DNA of 64,000 bases from Hippasteria phrygiana (lineage: Eukaryota; Echinodermata; Asteroidea; Valvatida; Goniasteridae), in NCBI GenBank assembly GCA_037893225.1, contig JAZGUH010000628.1, forward strand, positions 1,178,001-1,242,000. The letters run 5' to 3'. Shown here piece after piece: positions 1-11,674 of this stretch. Under the pieces are notes generated by a model. That model did not search any database. It saw only the letters and a list, made by a program, of their open reading frames with translations, and was not told the origin of the DNA. Numbering within the stretch: the first letter of the stretch is position 1; every line of letters begins with the position of its first letter. The translations under genes were made by a program, and so were the position numbers.

Positions 1-248
1 TCAAAATTGCAGCAGAGATAGAGCACACAAAGGAGACTTCAGCCGTGTAATTACAGATGTCTCGAATAAATACTTGGAGTATTATGATTTTTTTCTAATT
101 TTCATATTTTCCCAAAATTATTTAGTTTGCAATATTTCTCTAAAAATAGGCTTCCATTACTCTCTAAAGAGGTTGCTAGCATTCCCATATGTCTCTGGAA
201 GCAGTTTCAGGTGATTTTGGAAACTGTCATTTTTGGGCTAAAATCGAC

Positions 249-258
249 AAAAATTTTC
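249..258. other. Satellite monomer lacking the KpnI palindrome (deletion a, copy 1)
   Basis: The sequence passes directly from GACAAAAA to TTTTCAGGTCGAG. The whole GGCA...GCC palindrome is missing and the flanking A-run and T-run are joined. The same junction occurs at 36271-36280, in a block that duplicates the first 745 bases, so this is one event present in two copies. Confidence 0.9.
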
Positions 259-2000
259 AGGTCGAGAAAATATGTCGCCCTCAAAATTGCAGCAGAGATA
301 GAGCACACAAAGGAGACTTCAGCCGTGTAATTACAGATGTCTCAAATATATACTTGGGAGTATTATGATTTTTTTCTAATTTTCTTATTTTTCCGAAAAT
401 TATTCAAAATTTCCAATATTTCTCCAAAAATAGGCTTCCATTACTCTCTAAAGAGGTTGCTAGCATTCCCATATGTCTCTGGAAGCAGTTTCGGGTGATT
501 TTGGAAACTGTCATTTTTGGGCTAAAATCGACAAAAATGGCAAGGAGTACCCCTTACCATTTTTTCAGGTCGAGAAAATAGGTCGCCCTCAAAATTGCAG
601 CAGAGATAGAGCACACAAAGGAGACTTCAGCCGTGTTATCACAGATGTCTGGAATACATATTTGGAGTATTATGATTTTTTCTAAATTTCATTCTTTCCA
701 AAATTATTTAAAATTTGCAATATTTCTCTAAAAATAGGCTTCCATTACTCTCTAAAGAGGTTGCTAGCATTCCCATATGTCTCTGGAAGCAGTTTCAGGT
801 GATTTTTGGAAACTGTAATTTTTGGGCTAAAATCTACAAAAATGGCAGGGGGTACCCCTTACCATTTTTTTCAGGTCGAGAAAATAAGTCGCCCTCAAAA
901 TTGCAGCAGAGATAGAGCACACAAAGGAGACTTCAGCCGTGTAATTACAGATGTCTGGAATACATATTTGGAGTATTATGATTTTTTTTCTAATTTTCAT
1001 ATTTTCCCAAAATTATTTAGTTTGCAATATTTCTCTAAAAATAGGCTTTCATTACTCTCTAAAGAGGTTGCTAGCATTCCCATATGTCTCTGGAAGCAGT
1101 TTCAGGTGATTTTGGAAACTGTCATTTTTGGGCTAAAATCGACAAAAATGGCAGGGGGTACCCCTTACCATTTTTTTCAGGTCGAGAAATATGTCGCCCT
1201 CAAAATTGCAGCAGAGATAGAGCACACAAAGGAGACTTCATCCGTGTAATTACAGATGTCTGGAATACATATTTGGAGTATTATAATGTTTTTCCAAGTT
1301 TCATATTTTCCCAAAAGTATTTAAAATTTCCAATATTTCTCTAAAAATAGGCTTTCATTACTCTCTAAAGAGGTTGCTAGCATTCCCATGTCTCTGGAAG
1401 CAGTTTCAGGTGATTTTGGAAACTGTCATTTTTGGGCTAAAATCGACAAAAATGGCAATGGGTACCCCTTGCCATTTTTTCAGGTTGAGAAAATAAGTCG
1501 CCCTCAAAATTGCAGCAGAGATAGAGCACACGAAGGAGACTTCAGCCGTGTAATTACAGATGTCTGGAATACATATTTGGAGTATTATGATTTTTGTCTA
1601 AGTTTCATATTTTCCCAAAAATTATTCAAAATTTCCAATATTTCTCAAAAAATAGGCTTTCATTACTCTCTAAAGAGGTTGCTAGCATTCCCATATGTCT
1701 CTGGAAGCAGTTTCAGGTGATTTTGGAAACTGTCATTTTTGGGCTAAAATCGACAACAATGGCAAGGGGTACCCCTTGCCATTTTTTCAGGTCGAGAAAA
1801 TAAGTCGCCCTCAAAATTGCAGCAGAGATAGAGCACACAAAGGAGACTTCAGCCGTGTAATTACAGATGTCTGGAATACATATTTGGAGTATTATGATGT
1901 TTTTCCAAGTTTCATATTTTCCCAAAAGTATTTAAAATTTCCAATATTTCTCCAAAAATAGGCTTTCATTACTTTCTAAAGAGGTTGCTAGCATTCCCAT

Positions 2001-2640
2001 ATGTCTCTGGAAGCAGTTTCAGGTGATTTTAGAAACTGTCATTTTTGGGCTAAAATCGACAAAAATGGCAGGGGGTACCCCTTGCCATTTTTTCAGGTCG
2101 AGAAAATATGTCGCCCTCAAAATTGCAGCAGAGATAGAGCACACAAAGGAGACTTCAGCCGTGTAATTACAGATGTCTGGAATACATATTTGGAGTATTA
2201 TGATTTTTTTCAAATTTGCTTATTTTTTCCAAAATTATTTCAAATGTCCAATATTTCTCCAAAAATAGGCTTCCATTACTCTCTAAAGAGGTTGCTAGCA
2301 TTCCCATATGTCTCTGGAAGCAGTTTCAGGTGATTTTAGAAACTGTCATTTTTGGGCTAAAATCGACAAAAATGGCAGGGGGTACCCCTTGCCATTTTTT
2401 CAGGTCGAGAAAATATGTCGCCCTCAAAATTGCAGCAGAGATAGAGCACACAAAGGAGACTTCAGCCGTGTAATTACAGATGTCTGGAATACATATTTGG
2501 AGTATTATGATTTTTTTCAAATTTGCTTATTTTTTCCAAAATTATTTCAAATGTCCAATATTTCTCCAAAAATAGGCTTCCATTACTCTCTAAAGAGGTT
2601 GCTAGCATTCCCATATGTCTCTGGAAGCAGTTTCAGGTGA
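2001..2640. repeat. Adjacent near-identical monomer pair (307-bp displacement)
   Basis: The monomers starting at 2001 and 2308 look identical over a full period, including the variant TTTCAAATGTCCAATATT and the AATATGTCGCCC variant. Neighbouring monomers elsewhere in the array usually differ at several positions, so this pair is a recent single-monomer duplication. Confidence 0.85.
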
Positions 2641-3359
2641 TTTTAGAAACTGTCATTTTTGGGCTAAAATCGACAAAAATGGCAGGGGGTACCCCTTACC
2701 ATTTTTTTCAGGTCGAGAAAATAAGTCGCCCTCAAAATTGCAGCAGAGATAGAGCACACAGAGGAGACTTCAGCCGTGTAATTACAGATGTCTCGAATAA
2801 ATACTTGGAGTATTATGATTTTTTTCTAATTTTCATATTTTCCCAAAATTATTCAGTTTCCAATATTTCTCCAAAAATAGGCTTTCATTACTCTCTAAAG
2901 AGGTTGCTAGCATTCCCATGTCTCTGGAAGCAGTTTCAGGTGATTTTGGAAACTGTCATTTTTGGGCTAAAATCGACAAAAATTGCAAGGGGTACCCCTT
3001 GCCATTTTTTCAGGTCGAGAAAATAAGTCGCCCTCAAAATTGCAGCAGAATTAGAGCACACAAAGGAGACTTCAGCCGTGTAATTACAGATGTCTGGAAT
3101 ACATATTTGGAGTATTATGATTTTTTTCTAAGTTTCATATTTTCCCCAAAATTATTCAAAATTTCTCCAAAAATAGGCTTTCATTACTCTCTAAAGAGGT
3201 TGCTAGCATTCCCATATGTCTCTGGAAGCAGTTTCAGGTGATTTTGGAAACTGTCATTTTTGGGCTAAAATCGACAAAAATGGCAAGGGGTACCCCTTAC
3301 CATTTTTTTCAGGTCGAGAAAATAGGTCGCCCTCAAAATTGCAGCACAGATGGAGCACA

Positions 3360-5640
3360 CAAAGGAGACTTCAGCCGTGTAATTACAGATGTCTCAAATA
3401 TATACTTGGAGTATTATGATTTTTTTCTAATTTTCTTATTTTTCCCAAAATTATTCAAAATTTCCAATATTTCTCCAAAAATAGGCTTTCATTACTTTCT
3501 AAAGAGGTTGCTAGCATTCCCATATGTCTCTGGAAGCAGTTTCAGGTGATTTTAGAAACTGTCATTTTTGGGCTAAAATCGACAAAAATGGCAGGGGGTA
3601 CCCCTTGCCATTTTTTCAGGTCGAGAAAATATGTCGCCCTCAAAATTGCAGCAGAGATAGAGCACACAAAGGAGACTTCAGCCGTGTAATTACAGATGTC
3701 TGGAATACATATTTGGAGTATTATAATGTTTTTCCAAGTTTCATATTTTCCAAAAGTATTTAAAATTTCCAATATTTCTCTAAAAATAGGCTTTCATTAC
3801 TCTCTAAAGAGGTTGCTAGCATTCCCATGTCTCTGGAAGCAGTTTCAGGTGATTTTGGAAACTGTCATTTTTGGGCTAAAATCGACAAAAATTGCAATGG
3901 GTACCCCTTGCCATTTTTTCAGGTCGAGAAAATAAGTCGCCCTCAAAATTGCAGCAGAGATAGAGCACACAAAGGAGACTTCAGCCGTGTAATTACAGAT
4001 GTCTGGAATACATATTTGGAGTATTATGATTTTTTTCTAAGTTTCATATTTTCCCAAAAATTATTCAAAATTTCCAATATTTCTCCAAAAATAGGCTTTC
4101 ATTACTCTCTAAAGAGGTTGCTAGCATTCCCATATGTCTCTGGAAGCAGTTTCAGGTGATTTTGGAAACTGTCATTTTTGGGCTAAAATCGACAAAAATT
4201 GCAATGGGTACCCCTTGCCATTTTTTCAGGTCGAGAAAATAAGTCGCCCTCAAAATTGCAGCAGAGATAGAGCACACAAAGGAGACTTCAGCCGTGTAAT
4301 TACAGATGTCTCCAATAAATACTTGGAGTATTATGATTTTTTTTCTAATTTTCATATTTTCCCAAAATTGTTCAGTTTGCAATATTTCTCTAAAAATAGG
4401 CTTTCATTACTCTCTAAAGAGGTTGCTAGCATTCCCATATGTCTCTGGAAGCAGTTTCAGGTGATTTTGGAAACTGTCATTTTTGGGCTAAAATCGACAA
4501 CAATGGCAAGGGGTACCCCTTGCCATTTTTTCAGGTCGAGAAAATAAGTCGCCCTCAAAATTGCAGCAGAGATAGAGCACACAAAGGAGACTTCAGCCGT
4601 GTAATTACAGATGTCTGGAATACATATTTGGAGTATTATGATGTTTTTCCAAGTTTCATATTTTCCCAAAAGTATTTAAAATTTCCAATATTTCTCCAAA
4701 AATAGGCTTTCATTACTTTCTAAAGAGGTTGCTAGCATTCCCATATGTCTCTGGAAGCAGTTTCAGGTGATTTTAGAAACTGTCATTTTTGGGCTAAAAT
4801 CGACAAAAATGGCAGGGGGTACCCCTTGCCATTTTTTCAGGTCGAGAAAATATGTCGCCCTCAAAATTGCAGCAGAGATAGAGCACACAAAGGAGACTTC
4901 AGCCGTGTAATTACAGATGTCTGGAATACATATTTGGAGTATTATGATTTTTTTCAAATTTGCTTATTTTTTCCAAAATTATTTAAAATTTCCAATATTT
5001 CTCCAAAAATAGGCTTCCATTACTCTCTAAAGAGGTTGCTAGCATTCCCATATGTCTCTGGAAGCAGTTTCAGGTGATTTTAGAAACTGTCATTTTTGGG
5101 CTAAAATCGACAAAAATGGCAGGGGGTACCCCTTACCATTTTTTTCAGGTCGAGAAAATCAGTCGCCCTCAAAATTGCAGCAGAGATAAAGCACACAAAG
5201 GAGACTTCAGCCGTGTAAATACAGATGTCTCGAATAAATACTCGGAGTATTATGATTTTTTTCTAATTTTCATATTTTCCCAAAAATTATTCAAAATTTC
5301 CAATATTTCCCTAAAAATAGGCTTTCATTACTCTCTAAAGAGGTTGCTAGCATTCCCATGTCTCTGGAAGCAGTTTCAGGTGATTTTGGAAACTGTCATT
5401 TTTGGGCTAAAATCGACAAAAATGGCAAGGGGTACCCCTTACCATTTTTTTCAGGTCGAGAAAATAGGTCGCCCTCAAAATTGCAGCACAGATGGAGCAC
5501 ACAAAGGAGACTTCAGCCGTGTAATTACAGATTTCTGGAATACATTTGGAGTATTATGATGTTTTTCCAAGTTTCATATTTTCCCAAAAGTATTTAAAAT
5601 TTCCAATATTTCTCTAAAAATAGGCTTTCATTACTCTCTA
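3360..5640. repeat. Satellite block shared with 18.05-20.33 kb (14689-bp displacement)
   Basis: The order of variant monomers here recurs at +14689 bp (48 monomers), including the TATAATGTTTTTCC variant, the short CCCATGTC form, the AATTGCAATGGG palindrome variant and the GTGTAAATACAG variant near 5214. The match is mosaic: the monomer at 4160 differs from its partner at 18849. Part of the same block appears a third time at about 22.94-24.48 kb (+19574 bp, 64 monomers). Confidence 0.8.
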
Positions 5641-8129
5641 AAGAGGTTGCTAGCATTCCCATGTCTCTGGAAGCAGTTTCAGGTGATTTTGGAAACTGTC
5701 ATTTTTGGGCTAAAATCGACTAAAATTGCAAGGGGTACCCCTTACCATTTTTTTCAGGTCGAGAAAATAAGTCGCCCTCAAAATTGCAGCAGAGATAGAG
5801 CACACAAAGGAGACTTCAGCCGTGTAATTACAGATGTCTCGAATAAATACATGGAGTATTATGATTTTTTTTCTAATTTTCTTATTTTTCCCAAAATTAT
5901 TCAAAATTTCCAATATTTCTCCAAAAATAGGCTTTCATTACTCTCTAAAGAGGTTGCTAGCATTCCCATATGTCTCTGGAAGCAGTTTCAGGTGATTTTT
6001 GGAATCTGTCATTTTTGGGCTAAAATCTACAAAAATGGCAGGGGGTACCCCTTACCATTTTTTTCAAGTCGAGAAAATAAGTCGCCCTCAAAATTGCAGC
6101 AGAGATAGAGCACACAAAGGAGACTTCAGCCGTGTTATCACAGATGTCTGGAATACATATTTGGAGTATTATGATTTTTTTCTAAATTTCATTCTTTCCA
6201 AAATTATTTAAAATTTGCAATATTTCTCAAAAAATAGGCTTTCATTACTCTCTAAAGAGGTTGCTAGCATTCCCATATGTCTCTGGAAGCAGTTTCAGGT
6301 GATTTTTGGAAACTGTCATTTTTGGGCTAAAATCTACAAAAATGGCAGGGGGTACCCCTTACCATTTTTTTCAGGTCGAGAAAATAAGTCGCCCTCAAAA
6401 TTGCAGCAGAGATAGAGCACACAAAGGAGACTTCAGCCGTGTAATTACAGATGTCTCGAATAAATACTTGGAGTATTATGATTTTTTTTCTAATTTTCAT
6501 ATTTTCCCAAAATTGTTCAGTTTGCAATATTTCTCTAAAAATAGGCTTTCATTACTTTCTAAAGAGGTTGCTAGCATTCCCATATGTCTCTGGAAGCAGT
6601 TTCAGGTGATTTTGGAAACTGTCATTTTTGGGCTAAAATCGACAACAATGGCAAGGGGTACCCCTTGCCATTTTTTCAGGTCGAGAAAATAAGTCGCCCT
6701 CAAAATTGCAGCAGAGATAGAGCACACAAAGGAGACTTCAGCCGTTTAATTACAGATGTCTGGAATACATATTTGGAGTATTATGATGTTTTTCCAAGTT
6801 TCATATTTTCCCAAAAGTATTTAAAATTTCCAATATTTCTCCAAAAATAGGCTTTCATTACTTTCTAAAGAGGTTGCTAGCATTCCCATATGTCTCTGGA
6901 AGCAGTTTCAGGTGATTTTAGAAACTGTCATTTTTGGGCTAAAATCGACAAAAATGGCAGGGGGTACCCCTTGCCATTTTTTCAGGTCGAGAAAATATGT
7001 CGCCCTCAAAATTGCAGCAGAGATAGAGCACACAAAGGAGACTTCAGCCGTGTAATTACAGATGTCTGGAATACATATTTGGAGTATTATGATTTTTTTC
7101 AAATTTGCTTATTTTTTCCAAAATTATTTCAAATGTCCAATATTTCTCCACAAATAGGCTTCCATTACTCTCTAAAGAGGTTGCTAGCATTCCCATATGT
7201 CTCTGGAAGCAGTTTCAGGTGATTTTAGAAACTGTCATTTTTGGGCTAAAATCGACAAAAATGGCAGGGGGTACCCCTTACCATTTTTTTCAGGTCGAGA
7301 AAATAAGTCGCCCTCAAAATTGCAGCAGAGATAGAGCACACAGAGGAGACTTCAGCCGTGTAATTACAGATGTCTCGAATAAATACTTGGAGTATTATGA
7401 TTTTTTTCTAATTTTCATATTTTCCCAAAATTATTCAGTTTCCAATATTTCTCCAAAAATAGGCTTTCATTACTCTCTAAAGAGGTTGCTAGCATTCCCA
7501 TATGTCTCTGGAAGCAGTTTCAGGTGATTTTGGAAACTGTCATTTTTGGGCTAAAATCGACAAAAATGGCAAGGGGTACCCCTTACCATTTTTTTCAGGT
7601 CGAGAAAATAGGTCGCCCTCAAAATTGCAGCACAGATGGAGCACACAAAGGAGACTTCAGCCGTGTAATTACAGATGTCTGGAATACATATTTGGAGTAT
7701 TATGATTTTTTTCTAATTTTCTTATTTTTCCCAAAATTATTCAAAATTTCCAATATTTCTCAAAAAATAGGCTTTCATTACTCTCTAAAGAGGTTGCTAG
7801 CATTCCCATATGTCTCTGGAAGCAGTTTCAGGTGATTTTTGGAATCTGTCATTTTTGGGCTAAAATCTACAAAAATGGCAGGGGGTACCCCTTACCATTT
7901 TTTTCAGGTCGAGAAAATAAGTCGCCCTCAAAATTGCAGCAGAGATAGAGCACACAAAGGAGACTTCAGCCGTGTAATTACAGATGTCTGGAATAAATTA
8001 TTGGAGTATTATGATTTTTTTTCTAATTTTCATATTTTCCCAAAATTATTTAGTTTGCAATATTTCTATAAAAATAGGCTTTCATTACTCTCTAAAGAGG
8101 TTGCTAGCATTCCCATATGTCTCTGGAAT

Positions 8130-8154
8130 CAGTTTCAGGTGATTTTGGAAACTG
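8130..8154. other. Second dyad of the satellite monomer (7-bp stem, 11-nt loop)
   Basis: CAGTTTC is followed 11 bases later by its exact reverse complement GAAACTG. The same arrangement recurs in most monomers; copies with TTTTAGAAACTG keep the stem. It lies about 23 bp upstream of the large KpnI-centred palindrome, so each monomer has two adjacent dyads. Confidence 0.85.
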
Positions 8155-8176
8155 TCATTTTTGGGCTAAAATCGAC

Positions 8177-8208
8177 AAAAATGGCAAGGGGTACCCCTTG
8201 CCATTTTT
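8177..8208. other. Perfect 32-bp palindrome of the satellite monomer (example copy)
   Basis: The core is GGCAAGGGGTACCCCTTGCC, flanked by AAAAAT on the left and ATTTTT on the right, so both halves of 16 bp match exactly around the KpnI centre. Other copies carry one or two changes in one arm (GCAGGGGG, GCAATGGG or CCTTACC), so the dyad is present in nearly every monomer but perfect only in some. It could extrude a cruciform or bind a dimeric protein; both are inference. Confidence 0.95.
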
Positions 8209-8611
8209 TCAGGTCGAGAAAATAAGTCGCCCTCAAAATTGCAGCAGAGATAGAGCACACAAAGGAGACTTCAGCCGTGTAATTACAGATGTCTGGAATA
8301 CATTTGGAGTATTATGATGTTTTTCCAAGTTTCATATTTTCCCAAAAGTATTTAAAATTTCCAATATTTCTCTAAAAATAGGCTTTCATTACTCTCTAAA
8401 GAGGTTGCTAGCATTCCCATGTCTCTGGAAGCAGTTTCAGGTGATTTTGGAAACTGTCATTTTTGGGCTAAAATCGACTAAAATTGCAAGGGGTACCCCT
8501 TACCATTTTTTTCAGGTCGAGAAAATAAGTCGCCCTCAAAATTGCAGCAGAGATAGAGCACACAAAGGAGACTTCAGCCGTGTAATTACAGATGTCTCAA
8601 ATATATACTTG

Positions 8612-10752
8612 GAGTATTATGATTTTTTTTCTAATTTTCATATTTTCCCAAAATTGTTCAGTTTCCAATATTTCTCTAAAAATAGGCTTTCATTACTTTC
8701 TAAAGAGGTTGCTAGCATTCCCATATGTCTCTGGAAGCAGTTTCAGGTGATTTTGGAAACTGTCATTTTTGGGCTAAAATCGACAACAATGGCAAGGGGT
8801 ACCCCTTGCCATTTTTTCAGGTCGAGAAAATAAGTCGCCCTCAAAATTGCAGCAGAGATAGAGCACACAAAGGAGACTTCAGCCGTTTAATTACAGATGT
8901 CTGGAATACATATTTGGAGTATTATGATGTTTTTCCAAGTTTCATATTTTCCCAAAAGTATTTAAAATTTCCAATATTTCTCCAAAAATAGGCTTTCATT
9001 ACTTTCTAAAGAGGTTGCTAGCATTCCCATATGTCTCTGGAAGCAGTTTCAGGTGATTTTAGAAACTGTCATTTTTGGGCTAAAATCGACAAAAATGGCA
9101 GGGGGTACCCCTTGCCATTTTTTCAGGTCGAGAAAATATGTCGCCCTCAAAATTGCAGCAGAGATAGAGCACACAAAGGAGACTTCAGCCGTGTAATTAC
9201 AGATGTCTGGAATACATATTTGGAGTATTATGATTTTTTTCAAATTTGCTTATTTTTTCCAAAATTATTTCAAATGTCCAATATTTCTCCAAAAATAGGC
9301 TTCCATTACTCTCTAAAGAGGTTGCTAGCATTCCCATATGTCTCTGGAAGCAGTTTCAGGTGATTTTAGAAACTGTCATTTTTGGGCTAAAATCGACAAA
9401 AATGGCAGGGGGTACCCCTTACCATTTTTTTCAGGTCGAGAAAATAAGTCGCCCTCAAAATTGCAGCAGAGATAGAGCACACAGAGGAGACTTCAGCCGT
9501 GTAATTACAGATGTCTCGAATAAATACTTGGAGTATTATGATTTTTTTCTAATTTTCATATTTTCCCAAAATTATTCAGTTTCCAATATTTCTCCAAAAA
9601 TAGGCTTTCATTACTCTCTAAAGAGGTTGCTAGCATTCCCATATGTCTCTGGAAGCAGTTTCAGGTGATTTTGGAAACTGTCATTTTTGGGCTAAAATCG
9701 ACAAAAATGGCAAGGGGTACCCCTTACCATTTTTTTCAGGTCGAGAAAATAGGTCGCCCTCAAAATTGCAGCACAGATGGAGCACACAAAGGAGACTTCA
9801 GCCGTGTAATTACAGATGTCTGGAATACATATTTGGAGTATTATGATTTTTTTCTAATTTTCTTATTTTTCCCAAAATTATTCAAAATTTCCAATATTTC
9901 TCAAAAAATAGGCTTTCATTACTCTCTAAAGAGGTTGCTAGCATTCCCATATGTCTCTGGAAGCAGTTTCAGGTGATTTTTGGAATCTGTCATTTTTGGG
10001 CTAAAATCTACAAAAATGGCAGGGGGTACCCCTTACCATTTTTTTCAGGTCGAGAAAATAAGTCGCCCTCAAAATTGCAGCAGAGATAGAGCACACAAAG
10101 GAGACTTCAGCCGCGTAATTACAGATGTCTGGAATAAATTATTGGAGTATTATGATTTTTTTTCTAATTTTCATATTTTCCCAAAATTATTTAGTTTGCA
10201 ATATTTCTATAAAAATAGGCTTTCATTACTCTCTAAAGAGGTTGCTAGCATTCCCATATGTCTCTGGAATCAGTTTCAGGTGATTTTGGAAACTGTCATT
10301 TTTGGGCTAAAATCGACAAAAATGGCAAGGGGTACCCCTTGCCATTTTTTCAGGTCGAGAAAATATGTCGCCCTCAAAATTGCAGCAGAGATAGAGCACA
10401 CAAAGGAGACTTCAGCCGTGTAATTACAGATGTCTGGAATACATTTGGAGTATTATGATGTTTTTCCAAGTTTCATATTTTCCCAAAAGTATTTAAAATT
10501 TCCAATATTTCTCTAAAAATAGGCTTTCATTACTCTCTAAAGAGGTTGCTAGCATTCCCATGTCTCTGGAAGCAGTTTCAGGTGATTTTGGAAACTGTCA
10601 TTTTTGGGCTAAAATCGACTAAAATTGCAAGGGGTACCCCTTACCATTTTTTTCAGGTCGAGAAAATAAGTCGCCCTCAAAATTGCAGCAGAGATAGAGC
10701 ACACAAAGGAGACTTCAGCCGTGTAATTACAGATGTCTCAAATATATACTTG
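8612..10752. repeat. 7-monomer higher-order unit A2 (2141 bp)
   Basis: Second copy, directly adjacent to A1 at +2141 bp. It differs from A1 by CCGCGTAATT near 10113, AATATGTCG near 10363 and AGTTTGCAATATT near 10802; these three variants allow the genealogy of the copies to be traced. Confidence 0.88.
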
Positions 10753-11674
10753 GAGTATTATGATTTTTTTTCTAATTTTCATATTTTCCCAAAATTGTTC
10801 AGTTTGCAATATTTCTCTAAAAATAGGCTTTCATTACTTTCTAAAGAGGTTGCTAGCATTCCCATATGTCTCTGGAAGCAGTTTCAGGTGATTTTGGAAA
10901 CTGTCATTTTTGGGCTAAAATCGACAACAATGGCAAGGGGTACCCCTTGCCATTTTTTCAGGTCGAGAAAATAAGTCGCCCTCAAAATTGCAGCAGAGAT
11001 AGAGCACACAAAGGAGACTTCAGCCGTGTAATTACAGATGTCTCGAATAAATACATGGAGTATTATGATTTTTTTTCTAATTTTCTTATTTTTCCCAAAA
11101 TTATTCAAAATTTCCAATATTTCTCCAAAAATAGGCTTTCATTACTCTCTAAAGAGGTTGCTAGCATTCCCATATGTCTCTGGAAGCAGTTTCAGGTGAT
11201 TTTTGGAATCTGTCATTTTTGGGCTAAAATCTACAAAAATGGCAGGGGGTACCCCTTACCATTTTTTTCAAGTCGAGAAAATAAGTCGCCCTCAAAATTG
11301 CAGCAGAGATAGAGCACACAAAGGAGACTTCAGCCGTGTTATCACAGATGTCTGGAATACATATTTGGAGTATTATGATTTTTTTCTAAATTTCATTCTT
11401 TCCAAAATTATTTAAAATTTGCAATATTTCTCAAAAAATAGGCTTTCATTACTCTCTAAAGAGGTTGCTAGCATTCCCATATGTCTCTGGAAGCAGTTTC
11501 AGGTGATTTTTGGAAACTGTCATTTTTGGGCTAAAATCTACAAAAATGGCAGGGGGTACCCCTTACCATTTTTTTCAGGTCGAGAAAATAAGTCGCCCTC
11601 AAAATTGCAGCAGAGATAGAGCACACAAAGGAGACTTCAGCCGTGTAATTACAGATGTCTCGAATAAATACTTG

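Larger units (their letters stand above)
6471..8611. repeat. 7-monomer higher-order unit A1 (2141 bp)
   Basis: First of five copies of a 2141-bp unit. Unit variants in order include TTGTTCAGTTT, CCGTTTAATT, AAATGTCCAATATT, CACAGAGGAGAC, CAGCACAGATGG, TTGGAATCTGTC and CTCTGGAATCAG. A1 carries CCGTGTAATT near 7972 and AATAAGTCG near 8221. Confidence 0.88.
5757..11026. repeat. 17-monomer higher-order repeat, copy 1
   Basis: This segment repeats at a displacement of exactly 5204 bp (17 monomers) as 10961-16230. Diagnostic variants keep register, such as CAAGTCGAG near 6065/11269, TTTCATTCTTTCC near 6187/11391 and CCGCGTAATT at 10113/15317. The copy contains two 7-monomer units plus three extra monomers. 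Boundaries were set where flanking variants diverge: CTAAAATTGC versus CAACAATGGC on the left, CCGTGTAA versus CCGTTTAA on the right. Confidence 0.88.
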
